A DNA stretch of 64,000 nucleotides, taken from contig CAVWQI010000009.1 of the NCBI GenBank assembly GCA_963757185.1, positions 124,001 through 188,000 of the forward strand, in the 5' to 3' direction. The notes under the pieces were generated by a model. That model was not told where the DNA came from, did no database searches, and saw only the letters and a program-made list of their open reading frames with translations. Source of the DNA: JAQBQB01 sp963757185. Lineage in GTDB: Bacteria > Gemmatimonadota > Gemmatimonadetes > Gemmatimonadales > Gemmatimonadaceae. Positions within the stretch are counted from its first letter, which is position 1; every line of letters starts with the position of its first letter. This document shows positions 1 through 10,233 of this stretch, piece by piece. A program made the translations under genes and the position numbers.

Positions 1-1583
1 GAAGGAACCCCGCGTTCGAGTGGATCCGCCGGCAGTACGCGCGCGGACTCGACTGGTGTCTGGCGCATCGAATGGCCACCGTCGTTGGGTCCGTGGTGTT
101 GTTCGCCGTGTCAGTGGGGATCGCGTGGACTCGCGGCGGCGAGTTCATGCCCAAGCTCGACGAAGGCGCGCTCTGGGTGCGTGCGACGATGCCGTACACG
201 ATTTCGTTCGAGGAGTCGTCGGCGATCGTCCCGCAGGTTCGTCGCATCCTGCAAAGCTTCCCGGAGGTCACCGACGTCGCCTCAGAGCACGGCCGCGACG
301 ACGCTGGCACCGATCCGACGGGATTCTTCAACGCCGAGTTCTACGTCGGGCTCAAGCCATATGGAGAGTGGAAGGGCCAATACCACTCCAAGGACGCGCT
401 GATCGAAGCGATCCAGAAGAAGCTCGCCGTCTTCCCTGGCATCACGTTCAACTACACGCAGCCGGCCGAGGACGCCGTCGACGAAGCGCTGACCGGCCTG
501 AAGGCGTCGCTCGACGTCAAGGTATTCGGCACCGACCTGAACCTGCTCGAGGAAAAGGGGCGCGCGATCAAAGCGGTGATCCAGAAGATTCCGGGCATCC
601 AGCACGTGACGCTGGTGCAGGAGTTGGGTCAACCGAGTCTCACCATCACCGCCGACCGCGCGAAGATGGCGCGGTACGGGCTGAGCGCCGACGCGTTGAA
701 CGGATTGATCGAAGCGGCCGTCGGCGGCGTGGCGGCGACTCAGGTCGTGCAAGGCGAGCGCACGTTCGACCTGGTCGTCCGCCTGCAAGAGCAGTATCGC
801 GGCACGCCGGAACAGATCGGGAACATCCTTCTCGCCACGCCAGACGGGAACCAGGTTCCCCTGCGCGAGGTGGCGGACGTGCAGATCGCGAACGGCGCCG
901 CGTTCATCTACCGGCAGGACAACTCTCGCTACATCGGCGTCCAGTACTCCGTAGAGGGCCGCGATCTGGCGAGCACCGTCGCGGAAGCGCGCGCGGCGGT
1001 CGACAAGCAGGTGAAGCTGCCGATCGGCTACACCATTCGCTGGGGTGGCGAGTTCGAGGAATACACGGCGTCACGCGCGCAGATGAACGTGGTGCTACCC
1101 GTGACGATCATCCTGATCTTCGCGATTCTGTTCATTTTATATAAGAACGTGAAGTTCCCGCTGATCACGGTCGTCGGCGTGATCCTGTCGGCGCCGCTCG
1201 GGGGATTGCTGGCGATGCTGGTCACCGGGACGCCGTTCTCGGTGTCGTCCATGATCGGCTTCCTCGCTCTGTTTGGCGTGTCGGTGCAGACGGCCGTCGT
1301 CTACATCTCGTACGCCAACGAGCTGCGGCTCGGCGGACAGGAGATCGAGCAGGCCACGCGCGAGGCGGCGATGCTCCGACTCCGGCCGATCATGATGACG
1401 GCACTCGTCGCCGCGTTGGGTCTGCTGCCCGCCGCGCTGTCGACCGGCGTCGGCTCGGACACGCAGAAGCCGTTCGCCCTGGTGATCGTCGGCGGGCTCT
1501 TCTCGCGGCTCTTGATCAGCGTCTTCCTGATGCCGGTGCTGTACGTGATGTTCGCGCGCCACGATGACCATCTGGAGGTCTGA
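1..1583 (+). CDS. Heavy-metal efflux RND permease (CzcA/CusA family), C-terminal part
   Basis: The reading frame is open from base 3, so the gene begins before the window; 526 codons remain of a family usually about 1,030 residues long. It is the inner-membrane proton/metal antiporter subunit of a tripartite CusCBA/CzcCBA-type pump. Visible are the start of the second half (the NPAFEW...LDW segment before a transmembrane helix), the second periplasmic porter/docking region, and a terminal block of five membrane helices ending in the conserved FLMPVLYVMF stretch. The second-half metal-RND motifs (GEFMPKLDEGALW, GGEFEEY) support the heavy-metal subclass over the multidrug subclass. Its membrane-fusion and outer-membrane partners would lie upstream, outside the window. 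The transported metal cannot be told. Confidence 0.9.
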   Translation, partial: RNPAFEWIRRQYARGLDWCLAHRMATVVGSVVLFAVSVGIAWTRGGEFMPKLDEGALWVRATMPYTISFEESSAIVPQVRRILQSFPEVTDVASEHGRDDAGTDPTGFFNAEFYVGLKPYGEWKGQYHSKDALIEAIQKKLAVFPGITFNYTQPAEDAVDEALTGLKASLDVKVFGTDLNLLEEKGRAIKAVIQKIPGIQHVTLVQELGQPSLTITADRAKMARYGLSADALNGLIEAAVGGVAATQVVQGERTFDLVVRLQEQYRGTPEQIGNILLATPDGNQVPLREVADVQIANGAAFIYRQDNSRYIGVQYSVEGRDLASTVAEARAAVDKQVKLPIGYTIRWGGEFEEYTASRAQMNVVLPVTIILIFAILFILYKNVKFPLITVVGVILSAPLGGLLAMLVTGTPFSVSSMIGFLALFGVSVQTAVVYISYANELRLGGQEIEQATREAAMLRLRPIMMTALVAALGLLPAALSTGVGSDTQKPFALVIVGGLFSRLLISVFLMPVLYVMFARHDDHLEV

Positions 1584-1652
1584 CGCCGGGGCCGCGAGGG
1601 CCCCTCATCATCCTGACGTCGGCCCCGAATAGCGCTATTTTTCGGGTCCCTC

Positions 1653-3974
1653 ATGACGAAACGCCAGGACGCGCTCGACTACCATTCGACCGGCCGACCC
1701 GGCAAGATCGCGGTCGTCCCGACGAAGCCGCTCGCCAACCAGCGAGATTTGTCGCTCGCCTACTCTCCAGGCGTGGCCGAGCCGTGCCTCGAGATCGAGC
1801 GGGACAAGGACCTCGCGTACACGTACACGGCCAAGGGCAACCTCGTCGCGGTCGTCACGAACGGCACGGCGGTGCTCGGGCTCGGGAACATCGGCGCCAT
1901 CGCCGGCAAGCCGGTCATGGAGGGCAAGGGGAATCTCTTCAAGCAGTTCGCCGACCTCGATGTATTCGATCTCGAGGTTGGTTCGGAGAATCCCGACGAC
2001 GTCATCAAGTTCTGCCAGTTGCTCGAGCCGACGGTCGGCGGCATCAACCTCGAGGACATCCGCGCCCCCGACTGCTTCTACATCGAGGAGACGCTGCGCA
2101 AAACGCTGCGCATCCCCGTGTTCCACGACGACCAGCACGGCACCGCGATCATCTCCGGCGCCGCGCTCCTCAACGCGATCGAGATCGTCGGGAAAAAGAT
2201 CGAGGACATCCGGGTCGTCTTTTCTGGCGCCGGCGCGGCCGCGATCTCCACGGCTGAGCATTACGTTCGGCTCGGCGTGCAGCGCGGCCACATCATGCTC
2301 TGCGATCGCCACGGCGTGATCTACAACGGGCGTCCCGAAGCGGCCGATCCGTACAAAGCGCGATTCGCGCTCGAGACGAACGCGCGGACGCTCGCCGACG
2401 CCCTCGACGGGGCCGACGTATTCGTCGGGCTGTCGGTGGCCGGGGCGATGACGCGCGAGATGGCGAAGTCGATGGGGCCGAAGCCGATCATCATGGCGCT
2501 CGCCAACCCGGTCCCCGAAATCCTGCCGGAAGAGATTCGCGAGGTGCGCGACGACGCGATCATCGCCACCGGCCGCAGCGACTACCCGAATCAGGTCAAC
2601 AACGTCCTCGGCTTCCCGTTCATCTTCCGCGGCGCGCTCGACGTTCGCGCCACCGAGATCAACGAGGAGATGAAGATGGCGGCGACGCGCGCGCTCGCGC
2701 TCCTCGCCAAGGAAGACGTCCCGAACAGCGTCGCCGCGCTCTATGGACTGCGCGACGTGCAGTTCGGCGCCGACTACCTGATTCCCTTCCCGTTCGATCC
2801 GCGAGTGCTGCTGTGGGTCGCGCCGGCGGTCGCGTGGGCGGCGGTGGCGTCGGGCGCGGCGAACGACTTCGTCGACATCGGGGACTACCGCGAACGGCTC
2901 GAGGCGCGACTGGGCCGCGCGCGCGGCGTGATGCGCGGGCTGATCAACCGCGCGATCAGCAATCCCAAGCGCGTCGTGTTTCCCGAAGGCGAAGAGCCGA
3001 AGATCATTCGCGCGGCCTACATCTGCGTCGAGGACGGCATCGCGATGCCGATCCTGCTCGGCGACCGCAAGTCGATCGAGCAGAAGGCGCGCGCGATGAA
3101 CATCCCGCTCGACGAGATCGTGATCGAGGATCCGGCGACGTCGCGCAAGCGCGAAGAATACGCGCAGCACATGTGGGCGAAGCGCCAGCGCAAGGGCATG
3201 AGCCTCGACGAGGCGCGGCGGCGTCTCTACAACGGCAACTATTTCGGATCGTGCATGGTCGTGCGCGGCGACGCCGACGCGCTCGTGTCGGGCGTCAACC
3301 TGCACTACCCCGAGACGATCCGTCCGGCGCTCGAAGTGATCGGCGCGCACCCGAAAGCCGGCCTCGTGAGCGGCATGTACATGCTCGTGTTCGAGAAGCA
3401 GCTGGTGTTCTGCGCCGACACAACGGTCAACATCGATCCGACCGCGGAGCAGGTGGCGCAGATCGCGTATTCCGCGGCGCGCATCGCACGCACGATGGGC
3501 GTCGAACCGCGCATCGCCATGCTCTCGTTCTCGAACTTCGGGTCGGTCCGGCACCCGGACACCGAAAAGATGGCCCGCGCGGTTCAGCTGCTCCGGCAGC
3601 GCGATCCGTCGCTGGTCGTGGACGGCGAGATGCAGGCGGACACGGCGTTCGATCCGGAAATCATCTCGCGGGACTACCCGTTCAGCACGCTGAAGGAAGA
3701 GGCCAATGTGCTTATCTTCCCCAACCTTAGTGCCGGCAACATCGCGTATAAGCTGTTGAACCATTTGGGGGGCGCGACAGCGATCGGGCCGATCCTGGTC
3801 GGCATGAGCCGGCCGGTGCACGTGCTCGAGCGTGGCGCGGACGTGCAGGACATCGTCAACATGGCGGCGGTCGCGGTCGTCGACGCGCAGGAGCGCTCCG
3901 CGCCGACCGACGCCGGGACGCCTTCGCATGACGGCGGAGGCACCGCATCACCAACGGTTTTCTCGAGGTTGTGA
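1653..3974 (+). CDS. maeB: NADP-type malic enzyme fused to phosphotransacetylase-like domain
   Basis: 773 residues, the usual size for MaeB. Residues 1-420 form a malic enzyme (malate to pyruvate, CO2 and NADPH), with the early SLAYSPGVAEPC segment, the DDQHGTA motif and the FSGAGAAAI nucleotide-binding loop. Residues 430-745 resemble phosphate acetyltransferase (FPEGEEPKI start, later SGNIAYKLLNHLGGA); in characterised MaeB enzymes this domain is regulatory, binding acetyl-CoA, and usually not an active PTA. The ATG at 1653 starts directly on the conserved KRQDALDYHS N-terminus; no good Shine-Dalgarno precedes it, but AT-rich TATTTT lies at 1636. Only 5 bases separate it from pckA, so the pair is probably co-transcribed and controls flow from C4 acids to pyruvate and PEP. 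Confidence 0.95.
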   Translation: MTKRQDALDYHSTGRPGKIAVVPTKPLANQRDLSLAYSPGVAEPCLEIERDKDLAYTYTAKGNLVAVVTNGTAVLGLGNIGAIAGKPVMEGKGNLFKQFADLDVFDLEVGSENPDDVIKFCQLLEPTVGGINLEDIRAPDCFYIEETLRKTLRIPVFHDDQHGTAIISGAALLNAIEIVGKKIEDIRVVFSGAGAAAISTAEHYVRLGVQRGHIMLCDRHGVIYNGRPEAADPYKARFALETNARTLADALDGADVFVGLSVAGAMTREMAKSMGPKPIIMALANPVPEILPEEIREVRDDAIIATGRSDYPNQVNNVLGFPFIFRGALDVRATEINEEMKMAATRALALLAKEDVPNSVAALYGLRDVQFGADYLIPFPFDPRVLLWVAPAVAWAAVASGAANDFVDIGDYRERLEARLGRARGVMRGLINRAISNPKRVVFPEGEEPKIIRAAYICVEDGIAMPILLGDRKSIEQKARAMNIPLDEIVIEDPATSRKREEYAQHMWAKRQRKGMSLDEARRRLYNGNYFGSCMVVRGDADALVSGVNLHYPETIRPALEVIGAHPKAGLVSGMYMLVFEKQLVFCADTTVNIDPTAEQVAQIAYSAARIARTMGVEPRIAMLSFSNFGSVRHPDTEKMARAVQLLRQRDPSLVVDGEMQADTAFDPEIISRDYPFSTLKEEANVLIFPNLSAGNIAYKLLNHLGGATAIGPILVGMSRPVHVLERGADVQDIVNMAAVAVVDAQERSAPTDAGTPSHDGGGTASPTVFSRL

Positions 3975-3979
3975 TAGCT

Positions 3980-5610
3980 ATGGGAATCTTGTCGAAGCCG
4001 AAAGACGACAGTGACTTGAAGGGGAGTGCCGCAGGCGGGCTCGAGGCCCAGGGAATCAGCCCGGCGGGGGAAGTCCATTGGAATCTCACCGCGCCCGTCC
4101 TGATCCAGGCGGCGATCCGCCGCGACGAAGGGCCAGTTGGCCGATATGGGGCCGTTCTGCGCCGTCACGTCGCCGCACACGGGGCGATCGCCAAACGACA
4201 AATTCGTCGTCAAGGAAGATGCGTCGGCGGGCGACATCGACTGGGGCAAGGTGAACCAGCCGATCTCCGACGAGCATTTCGAGCACGCTGCTGGCCGACG
4301 TTCGCGCCTACCTGAGCGCGCGCGACGACCTCTTCGTCCAGGATCTCTACTGCGGCGCCGATCCGGAGTATCGCCTGTCGGTGCGTTACGTGAGCCCGAG
4401 CGCGTGGCACATGGCGTTCGTGCGGAACATGTTCATCCGCCCCGACGCGACCGCGCTCCCGACGTTCGATCCGAACTTCACGGTGCTTCACGTACCGGAG
4501 ATGGAAGCGGACCCCGCGCGTCACGGCACACGTACGACCACGTTCATCGTACTGAACCTCGCCCGGCGCATGATTCTCATCGGCGGCACGCGCTACGCCG
4601 GCGAGTTGAAGAAGGCGATGTTCACCGTGATGAACTACTACATGCCGAAGCAGGGCGTGCTCTCGATGCACTGCTCCGCCAACGTCGGCAAGTCCGGCGA
4701 CTCCGCGCTGTTCTTCGGACTCTCCGGAACCGGGAAGACGACGCTCTCCGCCGACCCCGAGCGCGCGCTCGTCGGCGACGACGAGCACGGGTGGTCGAAA
4801 TCCGGCATCTTCAACTACGAAGGCGGCTGCTACGCGAAGGTGATCAATCTTTCTCCGGAAGGGGAACCCGACATCTATAGAACGACGCAAATGTTCGGGA
4901 CGATCCTGGAGAACGTCGTCCTCGACGATCTCACGCGCAAAGTGAGGTTCGAGGACCAATCGATCACCGAGAACACGCGCGCGTCGTATCCGCTGCCGTA
5001 CATTCCGCACCACGTCGCGAACGGGCGCGCCGGTCATCCGAAGAACATCGTCTTCCTCACGGCCGACGCCTTCGGCGTTCTGCCGCCGATCGCCCGCCTC
5101 ACGCGAGAGCAGGCGATGTACTACTTCCTCTCCGGCTACACCGCCAAGGTCGCGGGCACCGAGCGAGGCGTCAAAGAACCGCAGGCGACTTTCTCTTCGT
5201 GCTTCGGCGCGGTCTTCCTCGTATGGCATCCGAGCAAGTACGCCGAGATGCTCGGCCGGCTGATCGACGAGCACGGATCCGACGTTTGGCTCGTCAACAC
5301 GGGCTGGACCGGCGGCGCGTTCGGCGTCGGCAAGCGCATGAAGCTCTCCCATACGCGCGCGATGGTCGCGGCGCTGCTCCGCGGTGATCTGCACTCCGCG
5401 CCGGTGGACACCGACCCGATCTTCGGATTGAAGATTCCGCGGCACGTAGCGGGTGTGCCGGACGACGTCCTGCGACCTCGCTCGACCTGGAGCGATGGCG
5501 GTGCCTACGACGGACAGGCAAAAAAGCTGGCCGGGATGTTCCGCGAGAATTTCGCGAAGTTCGAGAAGTTCGTTCCAGATGCCGTCAAGGCAGCGGGACC
5601 GCAGCCGTAG
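3980..5610 (+). pseudogene. pckA: ATP-dependent PEP carboxykinase, frame broken twice
   Basis: PckA makes PEP and CO2 from oxaloacetate and ATP at the entry to gluconeogenesis. The whole protein (about 542 residues, E. coli size 540) can be read only across three frames: from ATG 3980 (GAGG at 3965-3968), shifting near 4133, then near 4287. An extra C at 4133 sits between the RRDEG and LADMGPF segments, and an extra G at 4287 between FEH and LLADVR. Each removal restores family-like sequence exactly. After 4288 the frame is intact: metal/oxaloacetate region, GLSGTGKTTLS P-loop, GDDEHGW kinase-2 motif, and normal C-terminus. Because the protein sequence is otherwise well preserved, base-calling errors are as likely as recent inactivation. 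An annotation starting at 4381 would lack about 135 residues. Confidence 0.9.
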
Positions 5611-5637
5611 CCAGCCACTAGGTCGTTCCTGAAAAAT

Positions 5638-5736
5638 TGAACGCAGATGACGCAGATCTGAAAAGCGATTGACGCAGATGGAACTGGGAGACGTTCACCC
5701 CAGCTCTATCTGCGTCAATCTGCGTGCATCTGCGGA
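5638..5736. repeat. CGCAGAT intergenic hairpin repeat (copy 1)
   Basis: Downstream of pckA three CGCAGAT units (5643-5680) are followed by inverted ATCTGCG units (5708-5733), so the RNA can fold on itself. The intergenic gap 5611-5795 holds nothing else I recognise. A second copy with the same layout lies at 43629-43721. Confidence 0.75.
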
Positions 5737-5795
5737 ATCGTCGTTCCCCTCTTCTCGCCCCGTATCGTGGAAAAACTGGCGAGACGAAAGCGTCC

Positions 5796-6584
5796 TCAGT
5801 GGGGCGTGATTGACTGCCGCACCGCCTGACGCTCCTGAACGCGGATTGGTTCGATCGGACCGGCGCCGAGCGCAAGAAACGGCTTCGCCTCGCTGAGTCC
5901 CGCGGCCGCGTCTCGCGTGAGCGGCGACTCGGCGGCGACGTTCATTTGCGCCTGGGCCGGTCGCTCGGCGAACACCTTGGTCACGAATCGCTGCCCCTCG
6001 GCGACTCGCTCCACCTCGATGGCGATCGCCTCCACAGCTTGCTCGAGACGATCTAGCCGCGGCGCGATCACGTCGGGCTGCGCTTGGGCTGACGGCTTGC
6101 CGCGCCAGATGCGTCGCGCGTACGCGATGGCCAGCGGGAAGGCTACGGCGATGGCGAGGGTGAACGACATTCCCACGATGACATCGGGGTCGGGACCGCG
6201 CCGCGAACCGTAGTTCATGAACGATTGCTGCATGAGGCGTCCGTTCGCCCCGATTTGGTCCACCGATACGCCGAGCCGAGACGCGATCTGCGCCCGCGAA
6301 CCGGCCATGTCCACCTGGAGCTTGATGAGCTGATCGTCGAGCGCTTTCCGCTGCGCAATGAGGTCAGCCGCCGCCGGACCCGGGTCGGTGATGTTGATTT
6401 GCCGCTCGATGATTGCTCGCTGCGCCCTGAGCACGGCGACTTGCTGCGCCTGCCCGAAAAGTTGCGCCTGGAGGACGTCGATGGAGGCGCCTCCGGTCTG
6501 GATTGTCGCTCCAGCCACGGCGGGCGTGGGGACGGTGCCCTGAGATGCGGTCGGCATGCGCGGTGAGGGCTCGAGGGTGGACAT
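5796..6584 (-). CDS. Unknown membrane protein with coiled coil
   Basis: 262 residues from ATG 6584; the frame stays open upstream to 6665, but that part would overlap the divergent HD gene. I do not recognise a family. Residues about 35-120 are Gln/Ala/Asp-rich and helical, probably a coiled coil (LQAQLFGQAQQVAVLRAQRA), followed by one hydrophobic segment at about 135-155 (VIVGMSFTLAIAVAFPLAIAYA) with Arg on its far side, a second predicted helix with acidic heptads (LDRLEQAVEAIAIEVERVAE), and a disordered C-terminus. This looks like a single-pass protein with helical domains on both sides. It is transcribed away from the HD gene; start codons are about 100 bases apart, so the two share a regulatory region. 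Confidence 0.7.
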   Translation of the reverse strand: MSTLEPSPRMPTASQGTVPTPAVAGATIQTGGASIDVLQAQLFGQAQQVAVLRAQRAIIERQINITDPGPAAADLIAQRKALDDQLIKLQVDMAGSRAQIASRLGVSVDQIGANGRLMQQSFMNYGSRRGPDPDVIVGMSFTLAIAVAFPLAIAYARRIWRGKPSAQAQPDVIAPRLDRLEQAVEAIAIEVERVAEGQRFVTKVFAERPAQAQMNVAAESPLTRDAAAGLSEAKPFLALGAGPIEPIRVQERQAVRQSITPH

Positions 6585-6685
6585 GAAGGTTCTACGGGTC
6601 GAGGCGCGTGCGGGTTTCCCTCGCAACATGGGGGTTCGCCGAGGCCCGCCGGGCCCAACTATCATACGCGAGCCGACAGAAATCC

Positions 6686-7957
6686 GTGGACATCATACGC
6701 GATCCGCTCTGGAACAACATCCGATTCGATCCGCTCGCGTTCGAGCTGATCGACACACCGGCATTCCAGAGGCTCCGATACGTTCGGCAACTCGGGTTGG
6801 CCTTCCTGGTCTACCCGGGCGCCACGCACTCGCGCTTCGAGCACGCCCTCGGCACGTACCACTTGGCGCGCCGTGTGTTCACCCTGCTGGAGGACCAGCC
6901 CGACTTCGCGCTCGTCGATCGCGAAGACGTGCAGCTGACGCGGCTCGCCGCGCTGCTTCACGACATTGGGCACTATCCGTTCTCGCACGCGCTCGAAGAG
7001 ATAGGCGCGATGCATCACGAGGACGTCGCCCGTCCGCTGATCTGCGAGGGCGAGGTCGCCGAGGTGCTGAGGCGCGAGCTGGGAGACGAGGCGCCGCAGC
7101 GGATCCACGCGCTCATCTGCGGTCGCAGCGAGAGTCCCCTGCAAGGGCTCATCTCCGGCTCGATCGATCTCGACAAGCTGGACTATCTCCGTCGCGACGC
7201 CTTCATGTGCGGCGTGAGTTACGGAGAGATCGACGTCGACCGTCTGCTCAACGCGCTGGCGATCGTGCGAGACCCCGAGACGAAGTCTCCGCGCATCGGC
7301 ATGATCGAGAAGGGACTCTCGGCGCTCGAGTCGCTGCTGTTCGCGCGGTATCAGATGTACCGCAACGTCTACTGGCATCACGGCGTCCGCAGCGCGACGG
7401 TGATGTACAAGCGACTGGTGGCCGACGCGCTCGACGCCGGCACGCTCGACGCGCGCACGCTGGCGGCGTTCACCGACGAAGGCCTATTGCACGCGTTGCA
7501 GGCGCGAGCGCCGAACGAGCTGCTCGACTCGCTTCGCGGCCGACGTTTGTACAAGCGCGCGTTCGAGTGTCCGGCCGCCGATCTGAGCGGCGACGACGCC
7601 GAATGGATCGCCGACGACCCGAAGCTCACGGCGGCCGTGGAGAACCAGCTCGCGCGAGAACTTCGGTTGCAGCCGGGCGAATTGTTGCTCGACTATCCGG
7701 CGAAGACGCAGATGCTCGGGCTGGACTTGTTGATCCAGCGCCCGTACGGCGACGTCCGCCGCGTGACCGCCGCCGGGTGGGAAGGCGTCATCAACCTGCC
7801 GAGGCTGTCGGAGGAGTTCTATCGCTCGGCGCGCTGGCTCCGCGTGTTCACCTCGGTTCGCATGGCGCTCGACCCGTCGCGCATGATGGAATTGGCCAAG
7901 CTCCCTGCCGACGAAGTTCGCGCCAGACTCACGCGGGGAAGCTCGCTGCTCGCATGA
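6686..7957 (+). CDS. HD-domain phosphohydrolase (dNTPase/SAMHD1-like)
   Basis: 423 residues from GTG 6686, chosen because VDIIRDPLWNNI lines up with the usual DPxHG-type beginning of this family; the frame is open further upstream. The HD metal site is clear: His48 in HSRFEH, His92-Asp93 in LLHDIGH, and a later Asp in the SGSIDLDKLDYLRRD segment. Relatives hydrolyse dNTPs or other phosphoesters in the cytoplasm; the exact substrate cannot be told from sequence. The C-terminal 150 residues are the family's usual helical extension. It is divergent from the coiled-coil membrane protein and 52 bases ahead of the FecR-type lipoprotein. Confidence 0.85.
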   Translation: MDIIRDPLWNNIRFDPLAFELIDTPAFQRLRYVRQLGLAFLVYPGATHSRFEHALGTYHLARRVFTLLEDQPDFALVDREDVQLTRLAALLHDIGHYPFSHALEEIGAMHHEDVARPLICEGEVAEVLRRELGDEAPQRIHALICGRSESPLQGLISGSIDLDKLDYLRRDAFMCGVSYGEIDVDRLLNALAIVRDPETKSPRIGMIEKGLSALESLLFARYQMYRNVYWHHGVRSATVMYKRLVADALDAGTLDARTLAAFTDEGLLHALQARAPNELLDSLRGRRLYKRAFECPAADLSGDDAEWIADDPKLTAAVENQLARELRLQPGELLLDYPAKTQMLGLDLLIQRPYGDVRRVTAAGWEGVINLPRLSEEFYRSARWLRVFTSVRMALDPSRMMELAKLPADEVRARLTRGSSLLA

Positions 7958-8009
7958 TGATGTGCTGATTGGCTCGGTCATTGCCCTCCTCAGCGGTCGC
8001 GGAGGGTTT

Positions 8010-10206
8010 ATGAACAAACGTTTACTAGCGGTTCTGCTCGGCATCGCGGCGTGTTCGCGCGGCGGCCAGAGCCGCGGCTCGACAGACTCGGCCGCGGGCG
8101 ACGTCGCCACTGATCCACCGACGCGCGCCGCACGCCTGAGCTCGATGGAAGGCACGGTGTCGCTGCAAGCGCCCGGCTCGAACGACTGGACGCAGCCGAC
8201 GCCCAACTACACGCTGTCCACTGGAGATCGGTTGTACGCCGGCCAGGACGCGCACGCCGAGCTCGACTTGGGCGGCGGCGCGGTTCGGCTCGATCACGGC
8301 GGCGATCTCACGCTCACGAATCTGACCGACAACTTCACGCAGATGGGGTTGGATGACGGAGCGCTCGAGGCAAGCCTGTATCGATACGACAAAGGAGACT
8401 CGCTCGAGTTCGACACGCCGAACGGCGCGCTCGTGCCGACGGGTCCCGGGACGTACATCGTCTCGGTCGAACCGAACGGCGGCACGGTCGTGGACGTCGA
8501 GTCCGGCGAGTTGGAGCTCTCCGGACCGGGGCTTGATCAAACTCTAAATGCCGGCCAAGTGGTCCGGCTGGTCGGGACGAACCCGATTCAAGTCGTCTCG
8601 CTCGATGCGTCGTACGCGCAAACGCAGCCGGCGTTTTCGGATCTCGACTCGTGGCGTTCGCGCCGCGACCCGCTCTACACGTCGACGGGATACTCGTCGC
8701 GCTACGTGTCGCCGAGCATCCCGGGATGGGAGGACCTGGACGACAATGGCGTCTGGTTCGCCGACGCGGCCAACACGCAGGTCTGGTGTCCCACCCGCGT
8801 CAGCAAGACGTGGGTGCCGTACCGGGAAGGCCGGTGGTCGTGGGTCGAGCCGTGGGGCTGGACCTGGGTCGACGACCAGCCATGGGGCTACGCTCCGTTC
8901 CACTACGGCCGCTGGGAAACGGTCGCCAACAACCATTGCACGAGCAGTTGGGCGTGGGTTCCCGGGCCGGTCGAGGCGCAGCCGGTCTGGGCGCCCGCGC
9001 TCGTCGCCTTCGTCGACGGCGCGGCGCTCGATCTGACCCAGGGGCCGAACGTCGAGGCGTGGTTCCCGCTGGGCCCGACCGCGCCGTATTTCCCCTGGTA
9101 TCACCACAGCGACGCATACCTGCGCGACGTGAACGTCACCAACCTGATCCAGGTGCGCGACGTGGACGCCATCATTCGCGACAGGGATCTGGCGAACCAT
9201 CGCTGGATCAACCGCGACAACGCACTCACCGCGGTATCATCGGCGGCGTTCAGCGCCGGCGATCCAGTCGCGCGTCACGCGATCAAGCTGAGAACGGATC
9301 TGCTGCCGCCAATTCGCATGGCGCAGCACCCCGCGGTGAATCCTCGGCGCGAGCTGCTCGAGGGTGGCGCTCCCGCGCCGCGTCCGCAATTCGCCGAACG
9401 ACCGCAGACACTCGTCACCAGGGCCGAGCCGCGCGGCGGCGCGCACGAGCGAGCGAGTCAGAACGCTCCGGCGTCGCGGATATCGCGCGGCAACCCGGTG
9501 AGTCCGCCGACAGGCGCGCGAGAACGCCCCGCGCCGGTCATCGCACGGAATCAACCGCCTGGTCAGGGTCGAACGGCCGGAGGTGAGGTCGGACCGCCGC
9601 TGTCTCACGGCAACGGCAACAACAACGGTGGGAATCGCGAAGCCGCCGCACCGCCGCCACGCGCGTCTGCGTCGCCGCGTCCGCTGATTGCGAAGGAACG
9701 CCCCGCCGCCGCCCCGTCCGAACGCGGCCGAGCGCCAATCGGCGATGCAAGCGCATCCGGGAAAGCCGCTCGAACCTGGGCAGATAGAAAACTTGCGAGC
9801 GGGTCGGCCGGCCGGCGCGCCACGCGACAACGAGATCCCTAACCATCGCGAGGCCGCTCCGGCATCGCGGAGGGTGCAACCTCAACGTCCGCCGGTCCAA
9901 CCATCGCATCCGCAGATCCAACCGCCGCGTCCGCAGCCCCAGCCGTCGCGTCCGCAACCGCAACCAATGCGTCCGCAACCGCAACCAATGCGTCCGCAGC
10001 CGCAACCAATGCGTCCGCAGCCGCAACAGCAGCACGGTCAGCCGCAGCAGGCCCAACGGCCTCCACAACCCGCTCAGCAGCCCAAGGGTCGGCCGGCACA
10101 ACCGGCGGCGCAGCCTGCGTCCCCCGCGAAACCCGCGCAAAAGCCGCCCAAGGGCAAGCCCGACCGACCGGGCGGAGACGGCGGCGGGCGTGGGCACGAA
10201 GGCTGA
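8010..10206 (+). CDS. FecR/DUF6600 lipoprotein with Pro/Gln-rich tail, one frameshift
   Basis: ATG 8010 follows GGAGGG and opens a lipoprotein signal (lipobox IAAC). A FecR-like beta domain occupies about residues 45-200 (GTVSLQ, LYAGQDAHAELDL, GPGTYIV), followed by the Trp-rich DUF6600 block (W.PYREGRWSWVEPWGWTWVDD, WAWVPGP). The original frame runs to 9842 but becomes unlike the family after PRPLIAK; an extra G near 9696 explains it. In the next frame NAPPPPRP...EPGQIENLRAGRPAGAP continues, which is the usual end of DUF6600 proteins, and then a Pro/Gln/Arg tail to 10206. Corrected length about 731 residues. Function unknown; an envelope sensor or scaffold is only a guess. Confidence 0.75.
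9961..10023 (+). repeat. Three 21-bp tandem repeats coding QPMRPQP
   Basis: Three near-identical 21-base units (starting caaccaatgcgtccgcaacc) encode the heptapeptide QPMRPQP inside the disordered tail of the DUF6600 protein. Units differ only at a few third positions, which suggests recent slippage expansion. Confidence 0.8.
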
Positions 10207-10233
10207 CTTAGTGGAAGAGAGAACGGAGGTTTG

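Noticed and set aside
1624..1643. AATAGCGCTATT palindrome followed by T residues as terminator of the RND gene
   Set aside because: Stem is only 6 bp and the T-run doubles as a possible -10 region for maeB; too weak to assign.
1635..3929. 764-residue ORF antisense to maeB
   Set aside because: Arg/Asp/Val-rich translation typical of the opposite strand of a GC-rich gene; no motifs.
9944..10030. Regular repeats that could suggest a CRISPR array
   Set aside because: 21-bp units without spacers, in frame and coding a Pro/Gln heptapeptide; no cas genes.
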